NCBI GenBank assembly: GCA_040255445.1
Contig: JBDZUZ010000133.1
Span: 1 to 10,820, forward strand
Length of the DNA: 10,820 nucleotides
Direction of reading: 5' to 3'
Source of the DNA: JBDZUZ01 sp040255445
GTDB taxonomy: Bacteria > Planctomycetota > Phycisphaerae > Phycisphaerales > UBA1924
This document shows, piece after piece, positions 6,241 through 10,820 of the stretch. The position numbers and the translations under genes were made by a program. The notes under the pieces are model-generated. The model worked only from the letters and a program-made list of their open reading frames with translations, did not search any database and had not been told where the DNA came from. Every line of letters starts with the position of its first letter. Position 1 is the stretch's first letter.

Positions 6241-6259
6241 CTGCCCCGGCACGGGGCAG
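6241..6259. repeat. Hairpin, 8-bp stem, 3-base loop
   Basis: Seen: CTGCCCCG-GCA-CGGGGCAG. It resembles hairpin 1 of the module in its outer CTGCCCC/GGGGCAG arms with a different loop, and follows TCTTCCC as does the corresponding spot after copy A. Confidence 0.6.
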
Positions 6260-6294
6260 AGGAATCACGTCCCCACCCTGTGCGCCGGACTCCT

Positions 6295-6311
6295 CTGTCC
6301 CTTCGGGACAG
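6295..6311. repeat. Hairpin, 7-bp stem, TTC loop
   Basis: Seen: CTGTCCC-TTC-GGGACAG, perfect pairing. Confidence 0.55.
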
Positions 6312-6336
6312 CATCTTCAACTCCACTCGTCCACCT

Positions 6337-6358
6337 GTGCCCACTCGGGCACGTGCCC
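6337..6358. repeat. Overlapping palindromes GTGCCC/GGGCAC
   Basis: Seen: GTGCCC-ACTC-GGGCAC (6337-6352), and the second arm also forms a gapless 12-bp palindrome GGGCACGTGCCC (6347-6358). It could equally be a dimer-protein operator, but its place at the 3' side of both neighbouring genes argues against an operator. Confidence 0.5.
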
Positions 6359-6389
6359 CGGCCACCTGTCGAGCTGCCACCCATAACGA

Positions 6390-6776
6390 CTACTGATGAC
6401 CGAGCCAACCCAGCCCTGAAGAACGACCAATAGCCTCAGCCAGAAATCGGAAAAAGTACTCCACCTCGGCCGGAACCCGCGTGACACCTTCGCAATTCAA
6501 GCGGTTACTCTCCATCCACTCGCGAATGCCCGGCAACGCGATCAGGTCTGCCAGTCCCATTCGTACACCATCGGCGTCGTTGTTGATGAACAGTTCGACA
6601 TGGTACTCCGCCGGCCCGCACCACAGCTCCACGCTGCCGCCTCGTTTGGCCAGTACTGCTACGGTCACGAATCCGTCGTCGCGAAATGTTGCCGGCGGAA
6701 ACCTGAGCCGCTCTGAATAAATCGACTGCTGGGCAAGCACCGCCTCTTTAAAGGCTTTCTTTGTTTGCATCGACAT
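6390..6776 (-). CDS. Hypothetical protein, 128 aa, atypical composition
   Basis: Family not recognised. A small soluble protein: a basic helical N terminus (MSMQTKKAFKEAVLAQQ), a probable beta-rich middle (FVTVAVLAKRGGSVELWC, YHVELFINN), then a helical C-terminal half (ALPGIREWMESNRL, EVEYFFRFLAEAIGR). No signal peptide or membrane helix. Size and alpha/beta layout would suit an immunity or regulator-like protein, but no motif supports that. The ATG at 6776 has ACAGGG a few bases upstream; a second in-frame ATG two codons later is possible. Codon use differs from gltX and hscA: the 5' part uses many codons ending in A or T (CAA, ACA, AAA, TTT, GCA), and the gene is visibly more AT-rich than its surroundings, which fits recent acquisition or relaxed selection. 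It is flanked by the hairpin island at its 3' side and a 34-base hairpin at its 5' side. Confidence 0.7.
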   Translation of the reverse strand: MSMQTKKAFKEAVLAQQSIYSERLRFPPATFRDDGFVTVAVLAKRGGSVELWCGPAEYHVELFINNDADGVRMGLADLIALPGIREWMESNRLNCEGVTRVPAEVEYFFRFLAEAIGRSSGLGWLGHQ

Positions 6777-6817
6777 TCAATGCACCCTGTCGAACCCGGT
6801 TGCACCCGCGCTCAACC

Positions 6818-6851
6818 CACAGGTATGGCCGCAAAGCCGGCCAGACCTGTG
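6818..6851. repeat. Two-part hairpin between hscA and the orphan gene (CACAGG family)
   Basis: Seen: outer stem CACAGGT/ACCTGTG (7 bp), one A-G mismatch, inner stem TGGCCG/CGGCCA (6 bp) and a 6-base loop. It sits 16 bases beyond the hscA stop and 42 bases before the orphan start. There is no T-run, so termination of hscA by it is only possible, not shown. Confidence 0.7.
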
Positions 6852-6866
6852 CCACCCAAGACCACC

Positions 6867-8837
6867 TCACCCCGGCGGATCATCCCGCAGCGATGCCGCG
6901 ATCGAAACCTCCTGCAGCCGCACACTCGCCTGATCCAGCTCGTTCTTCGCCGCGTACATCGCGTTGGGATCAACACTCCGCCAATCCCCGATCGCCCTGC
7001 GCACGAACTCTTCCAGCGTCGCGATCTTCGCCTTCAGTTCATCCCGATACCCAGGCTCCAGCCGGTCTTCAAACCTGCCCAGCCGCTCGCCGATCCACTT
7101 GAGGTCCAGCTTGCTGTTGGTAATGAGGTCCACCACGCGGTGCCGCGTCATGTCGTCCTTCGCGTGCGTGATCGACTCCGCCTCGATCCGCTCGATCTCT
7201 TCATTCGTCAGCCCGTGATTCGGCACCACCTGCAGCGACGACCGCTTCCCGCTCCGCCGCTCGTGCGCGGTGACATTCAGCACACCGTTCGCATCAACGA
7301 GGAACTCGACATTGATCTGCGGAACACCCGCCGGCATCGGCGGCAGCCCGCGCAGGAAGAACTCGCCGAGCTTCCTGCAATCCTCCGCCATCTCCCGCTC
7401 GCCCTGGAACACGGTAAATCGAATCGATGTCTGTCCATCGACGGACGTCGAGAAGTGCTCCGTCGCCCGCGCCGGCACCGTCGAGTTCCGCACCACCAGC
7501 TTCGCCACCGCCCCGCCCACCGTCTCGATCCCCAGGCTCAAGGGGATCACATCCAGCAGCAGCGCATCGCGGTTCGCCCCGCTCAAGATCGATGCCTGCA
7601 CCGCCGCGCCCAGCGCAACGACCTGATCCGGATCGATCGCCGTGTACGGCTCGATCCCAAACACCTCGCCCACACGCTTCCGCACCAGCGGCACCCGCGT
7701 TGAACCCCCCACCATCACCACCGCATCGATCGCCGCGCCCTCGAGCTGACCCGCCGCATCCCTCAATGCGGCCTTGCACCGCTCCAGCGTCCTCTCCACC
7801 AGCGGCGCGATCATCGCGTCGAACTCGCCCCGCGTGATCTCCCGCCCGTAGATGACGCCCCCGCCAGCATCGATCCGCACCGAGGCGGTCTCGTGCTCGC
7901 TCAAGCGGATCTTCACCGACTCCGCGAGCTGCACCAGCGCGCGCCGCGTCTCCGGCGGCAGATTCAGATCCCCCGGCTCTTTGAGGCCCATCAACTCCGC
8001 GATCTCCCGCCGGAACATCGATACGAGCAGATGATCGAAATCATCACCGCCCAGGTGCGTGTCCCCGCTCGTCGCGATCACCTGATAGAACGCGGGCCCG
8101 CCGCTCTGCCCGTCCGCCCCCTCCTCCGCCGGCGTCAGCCGCAGGATCGACACATCGAACGTCCCGCCCCCCAGGTCGTACACCGCGATCGTGCCGTTCG
8201 TCAGCCGGTGATCATCTTCCGCGCGATCAGTGCCGAGCCCGTACGCCAGCGCCGCCGCCGTCGGCTCGGGCACGATGCGCACCACCTCCAGACCCGCCAG
8301 CCGACCCGCCGCCCGCGTCGCCTGCCGCTGCGCATCATCGAAATACGCCGGCACCGTCACCACCGCCTTGCGCACTTCCCGCCCCAACGCCTTCTCCGCC
8401 TGCTCCTTCAGTGCACCCAGCACCCGCGCCGACACTTCCTCCGGCGAGAACTTCCTGACAACCTCACTGCCATCCGCGCGCTGCAGCATCACCGCCACCC
8501 GCGCGTTCCCGCGCTCCCCCGCCACCACCTCGTACGACAGATACCCCAGGTCCGCCTTCGCATCCTCCAGCGACCGCCCCATCAACCGCTTCACGCTGCT
8601 GATCGTCGTCCGCGGAAAATCGACCGACTCCCGCCGCGCATCATGCCCCACCACCGCGCGCACCCCGCCCCCATCACCCCCACCCTCACCCAACTCAAAC
8701 CGCACCACACTCGGCAACAGCGCCCGCCCCGCGCCATCCACCAGCACCCGCGGCCCGCGTTCATCCGCCACCGCGACCAGGCTGTTGGTCGTCCCCAGAT
8801 CGATCCCGACGATCGTCTCGCGCTTGCTCTCACTCAC
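6867..8837 (-). CDS. hscA: HscA-type Hsp70 chaperone, 656 aa
   Basis: ATP-driven Hsp70. Seen: phosphate-1 motif TIVGIDLGTTNS (about 8-19), phosphate-2 VYDLGGGTFDVSIL (near 219-232), adenosine motif VVMVGGSTRVPLVRK (near 374-388), the linker region LLLDVIPLSLGIETVGG, a substrate-binding domain and helical lid. I call it HscA rather than DnaK because the substrate domain reads GEREMAEDCRKLGEFFLRG and LPPMPAGVPQI, close to the HscA pattern, and it lacks DnaK's long acidic C-terminal tail. Family knowledge: HscA with HscB helps transfer Fe-S clusters from IscU. The start is the GTG at 8837: homology begins there, and GTGA overlaps the stop of the upstream gene by four bases; an ATG at 8900 in the same frame would add 21 Gly-rich residues inside the other gene. 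No hscB, iscU or fdx is in the window. A specialised DnaK paralogue is the alternative. Confidence 0.9.
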   Translation of the reverse strand: MSESKRETIVGIDLGTTNSLVAVADERGPRVLVDGAGRALLPSVVRFELGEGGGDGGGVRAVVGHDARRESVDFPRTTISSVKRLMGRSLEDAKADLGYLSYEVVAGERGNARVAVMLQRADGSEVVRKFSPEEVSARVLGALKEQAEKALGREVRKAVVTVPAYFDDAQRQATRAAGRLAGLEVVRIVPEPTAAALAYGLGTDRAEDDHRLTNGTIAVYDLGGGTFDVSILRLTPAEEGADGQSGGPAFYQVIATSGDTHLGGDDFDHLLVSMFRREIAELMGLKEPGDLNLPPETRRALVQLAESVKIRLSEHETASVRIDAGGGVIYGREITRGEFDAMIAPLVERTLERCKAALRDAAGQLEGAAIDAVVMVGGSTRVPLVRKRVGEVFGIEPYTAIDPDQVVALGAAVQASILSGANRDALLLDVIPLSLGIETVGGAVAKLVVRNSTVPARATEHFSTSVDGQTSIRFTVFQGEREMAEDCRKLGEFFLRGLPPMPAGVPQINVEFLVDANGVLNVTAHERRSGKRSSLQVVPNHGLTNEEIERIEAESITHAKDDMTRHRVVDLITNSKLDLKWIGERLGRFEDRLEPGYRDELKAKIATLEEFVRRAIGDWRSVDPNAMYAAKNELDQASVRLQEVSIAASLRDDPPG

Positions 8838-9379
8838 GGTGCCGTCATCCACGCAAGATCCCGCAGATGCGCCGCCACCGCCGCGGCCGCCCCCGCGCAC
8901 GCCGACTCCGCATCACTCAGATCACACGTCCGCGTCGAGCGCCGACCCTCCGCCGCGATCGACAATTCCGCCGCGGGCTCCGTCTGCGTCCGCGGCATAG
9001 CGCCGCCAGCCCCAAACGCCCCCGGCGTCGAGAGCCCCAGACCATCAATGTGCCGCCACACCGCATCCACCTGATCACGCGTCAACTGCCGCACGATCGG
9101 CGGCACCCGCGATGCCGGCCCGCGGTCCCCCACCGCCACCCGCAGCGACCCATCCGGATCGAGCACATACCACGCCGACTGCAGGTTCGTCGCCGCGGCC
9201 TTCGGCCCCGTCCCCACGATCGCCAGCGACAGCGAGAAGTCCGCCGGCGCGACCGACTCAGCGCGGAAATCCCCCGCCCGCGTCTCCCGCGAAGCCCCGC
9301 AGCCAGACCCGCACACCAACCCCGCGGCGACCAACCCCGCCGCCGCCGCCACCACCACGCTCTTCATCATCCGTTGCAT
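8834..9379 (-). CDS. Secreted lipoprotein-like hypothetical protein, 181 aa
   Basis: Family not recognised. Seen: MQRMMKSVVVAAAAGLVAAG followed by LVCGSGCGAS, a signal peptide with a cysteine at its end. GSGC is a poor match to the lipobox consensus, so a lipoprotein is likely but not certain. The mature part has a likely beta strand FSLSLAIVGTG, then WYVLDPDGSLRVAVGDRG and a helical TRDQVDAVWRHIDGLGL, ending in an Ala-rich helix. It would be anchored outside the cytoplasmic membrane. The ATG at 9379 is chosen because the signal peptide starts there; the frame is open for 187 further codons upstream, but those run through the hairpin at 9434-9452 and antisense to the next gene. GGAGG is 16 bases upstream, further than usual; ATGs at 9370 and 9367 are alternatives. 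Its TGA overlaps the hscA GTG, so the two are translationally coupled. Confidence 0.78.
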   Translation of the reverse strand: MQRMMKSVVVAAAAGLVAAGLVCGSGCGASRETRAGDFRAESVAPADFSLSLAIVGTGPKAAATNLQSAWYVLDPDGSLRVAVGDRGPASRVPPIVRQLTRDQVDAVWRHIDGLGLSTPGAFGAGGAMPRTQTEPAAELSIAAEGRRSTRTCDLSDAESACAGAAAAVAAHLRDLAWMTAP

Positions 9380-9433
9380 GACCGCACGGTAGCGGCCTCC
9401 CGCCAACGCGGCACACCCGCCCCACCCCCGCGG

Positions 9434-9452
9434 CACAGGCGGCCCGCCTGTG
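9434..9452. repeat. Hairpin, 8-bp stem, 3-base loop (CACAGG family)
   Basis: Seen: CACAGGCG-GCC-CGCCTGTG in the divergent gap (9380-9569) between the lipoprotein-like gene and the zinc-ribbon gene. It shares its outer stem with 5586-5617 and 6818-6851. Its place between two 5' ends excludes a terminator role. The rest of this gap is C-rich with no promoter I can support. Confidence 0.65.
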
Positions 9453-9569
9453 ATCAGCGTCGCAACCCGCCGCCGCCCCACCACCACGCAGCACCCGCTC
9501 TCACCCCCCACCACTCCACCCACCGCGCCTCCCGGTATCCTCCCCGCCAGAACCCCGGAGCCGCGCCCC

Positions 9570-10739
9570 ATGCCCGACCTCTCCAAACCCGAACGCACCC
9601 GCCGCCGCATCTGGCTGTGGCTGTACATCTTCTGTTCTATATGGTTCGGCATCGGCCTCCTGCTCGCTGGATTACCAATCATCGGCGCCGCCTTGGACCG
9701 CAACGGGTACCAGCTCTTCCAACTCGATGGCGGCGTTACCTGGGAGCGAGTGGTCGTCACCATCGCCGCGCAGAGCCTGTGGACGCTCGGCGCGCTTTGG
9801 TTGCTCTCCATCGTGCCGGCGCTCACCATGCGTCGGTTCTCGCGCGGGCGTGCCGCCGCGCCCTGGTCCATCATCGTCTGCCGCGCCATGCTCGCCGCCG
9901 CGGCGATCTGCGCGGTCAGCGTGCTGCTCGTCGGCGTCATCGAGAAGCGCCACCCCGATCAGCTCTCCGCGATGAGCTACGACGAAAGCGAACCCATCCT
10001 CCTGATGTCGATCGCGGTCGCCGTGCCGGCGCTCGCCGTCCTCCTCCTCGCCCGACTCATCCCCACCGGACGCGACCCCGGCCAGTGCCGCGCCTGCGGC
10101 TACGACCTCCGCGGCGTCGCATCCGACACATGCCCCGAGTGCGGCGCACCCCGCCCCACCGCCACCGCCTCGCCCGCGCGACCGCCCCTCACCTTCCGCC
10201 GCATCGCCTACGCACTCACCATCCACACGCTCGCGCTCCTCGGCATCGTCGTGCTCCTCGACCGCATCTGGCCACAGGGCCGTCTCGAGCGTGAAGCCGT
10301 CGAGTTGGTCAAGGGGACGGAAGGGCAGCTCAAACGCCTCCGCGAATCTCGCGGCAACACGGGCCTCCGCGAGCACTTCTACAGCGCAGCTCTCGGCAAC
10401 GACGGCAGCATCTTTCTGCTCTTCGACAAGGCAGACCGACTGCTCGAACTGCGCGTGCGCCCGCCCGGCGCTCCCGCCCGATGGATCTTCACCCGCGACA
10501 TCGACTACCCCGAACGCTGGGTGCTCGAAGTCGCCAGGCAGGAGCTCGACCCGCAGACCAACACGCTCCGCACGCTCAGCAGCTACCTCGACAACAACGC
10601 CGACGGCATGCCCGAGCAGCTCCTTTTCGCCGCCCCCCACGACCTCCGCATCATCATCCCCCCCATCGACCTCGACCCCACCGAGCTTGATCCCACCGAC
10701 CCCGACCCTTCCGACCCCGACCCCACCAACCCCGACTGA
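9570..10739 (+). CDS. Membrane protein with internal zinc ribbon and Asp-Pro tail, 389 aa
   Basis: Function unknown. Seen: five hydrophobic segments at about residues 14-40, 61-85, 102-124, 143-163 and 212-230; between the fourth and fifth a zinc ribbon, C173-x2-C176-GYDLRG...C188-x2-C191, almost certainly a bound Zn2+; a soluble domain of about 155 residues after the last helix; a D-x-N-x-DG-x-x-E stretch (DNNADGMPE, 341-349) resembling an EF-hand-type calcium loop; and a tail of repeated Asp-Pro (about 367-389, such as DPTDPDPSDPDP). I associate the CxxCGYDLRG ribbon with planctomycete membrane proteins. The ATG at 9570 is chosen because CGGAG lies about ten bases upstream and a basic-then-hydrophobic N terminus follows; upstream in-frame codons are low complexity. 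The zinc ribbon would be on the cytoplasmic side if the N terminus is inside. It is divergent from the lipoprotein-hscA pair. Confidence 0.85.
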   Translation: MPDLSKPERTRRRIWLWLYIFCSIWFGIGLLLAGLPIIGAALDRNGYQLFQLDGGVTWERVVVTIAAQSLWTLGALWLLSIVPALTMRRFSRGRAAAPWSIIVCRAMLAAAAICAVSVLLVGVIEKRHPDQLSAMSYDESEPILLMSIAVAVPALAVLLLARLIPTGRDPGQCRACGYDLRGVASDTCPECGAPRPTATASPARPPLTFRRIAYALTIHTLALLGIVVLLDRIWPQGRLEREAVELVKGTEGQLKRLRESRGNTGLREHFYSAALGNDGSIFLLFDKADRLLELRVRPPGAPARWIFTRDIDYPERWVLEVARQELDPQTNTLRTLSSYLDNNADGMPEQLLFAAPHDLRIIIPPIDLDPTELDPTDPDPSDPDPTNPD

Positions 10740-10744
10740 TCCCC

Positions 10745-10820
10745 ACTCAGTCCTCAGCACTCAGTCCTCAGCACTCAGTCCTCAGCACTCAGTCCTCAGT
10801 CCTCAGTCCTCAGCACTCCC
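10745..10820 (+). repeat. Tandem 7-bp repeat (ACTCAGT/CCTCAGC), reaching window edge
   Basis: Seen: eleven consecutive 7-base units, mostly alternating ACTCAGT and CCTCAGC (a 14-bp higher-order period), the last one degenerate (ACTCCC). It begins 5 bases after the stop of the zinc-ribbon gene. The repeat may continue outside the window. Confidence 0.9.

Larger units (their letters stand above)
5618..6389. repeat. Hairpin-rich intergenic island without a credible gene
   Basis: The stretch of about 770 bases holds no believable gene: all long open frames on both strands translate to low-complexity Pro/Arg/Ser-rich sequence, restate the repeats, and lack ribosome-binding sites. What it does hold is a dense series of perfect palindromes, mostly 6-8 bp stems with 3-base loops, listed separately (5733-5751, 5762-5810, 5871-5889, 5907-5937, 6034-6056, 6068-6104, 6128-6146, 6157-6205, 6241-6259, 6295-6311, 6337-6358), including a duplicated 99-bp module. 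The remainder is pyrimidine-rich on the plus strand. Confidence 0.75.

Noticed and set aside
5577..6389. CRISPR array
   Set aside because: The palindromes have unequal sequences and spacing, with no constant repeat-spacer pattern and no cas gene nearby.
5621..6433. Several open frames of 100-227 codons inside the hairpin island
   Set aside because: They translate the repeats themselves, overlap on both strands, lack ribosome-binding sites and show no ordinary protein composition.
6765..10294. Long plus-strand open frames antisense to hscA and the lipoprotein-like gene
   Set aside because: Arg/His/Pro/Gln-rich low-complexity translations produced by opposite-strand codon bias; hscA motifs on the minus strand decide the matter.
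9672..10760. A 362-codon minus-strand frame opposite the zinc-ribbon gene
   Set aside because: Gly/Val/Glu/Asp-rich shadow; the plus strand has membrane helices, the four cysteines and a ribosome-binding site.
1..10820. tRNA or rRNA genes
   Set aside because: I saw no cloverleaf with a GTTCRANNC T-arm and no rRNA signature on either strand, but a covariance search was not possible.

Overview
The window looks like a chromosomal segment of a GC-rich planctomycete, most likely class Phycisphaerae (order Phycisphaerales-like). Three things point there: a secreted protein ending in a PTPGSLALLGLGGL...RRKR sorting tail of the PEP-CTERM type usual in that group; a membrane protein carrying the CRACGYDLRG zinc-ribbon motif that I associate with planctomycetes; and gaps between genes full of short dispersed palindromes. 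The assignment is inference from motifs; there is no rRNA or other phylogenetic marker apart from gltX and hscA.

Layout. 1-2084: two unrecognised plus-strand genes (a soluble 191-aa protein and a 179-aa polytopic membrane protein) and a small two-helix membrane protein on the minus strand. Three copies of one palindromic repeat lie here (12-40, 1478-1536, 1958-2016). 2085-2741: a minus-strand choice-of-anchor E / PEP-CTERM surface protein with a clear terminator. 2742-3011: a divergent promoter region with a strong C-rich (G-quadruplex-capable on the minus strand) tract. 3012-5576: gltX (glutamyl-tRNA synthetase with an extra segment after KMSKR), followed 15 bases later by a class I SAM-dependent methyltransferase, probably one operon. 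5577-6389: about 0.8 kb without a credible gene but with about a dozen hairpins, including a 99-bp two-hairpin module present twice. 6390-6776: an orphan minus-strand gene, more AT-rich than its neighbours. 6867-9379: on the minus strand, a lipoprotein-like secreted protein whose stop overlaps the GTG start of an HscA-type Hsp70. 9570-10739: a five-helix membrane protein with a zinc ribbon and an Asp-Pro tail, followed at once by a 7-bp tandem repeat that runs to the window edge.

The genes do not form one pathway: translation (gltX), protein folding or Fe-S maturation (hscA), cell-surface protein sorting and several lineage-specific unknowns. I do not see a defence system, CRISPR array, prophage or transposase. 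The least explained material is between the genes: at least three families of palindromes, one with a compensatory base change that argues for a maintained hairpin. That is the best candidate here for something little described.
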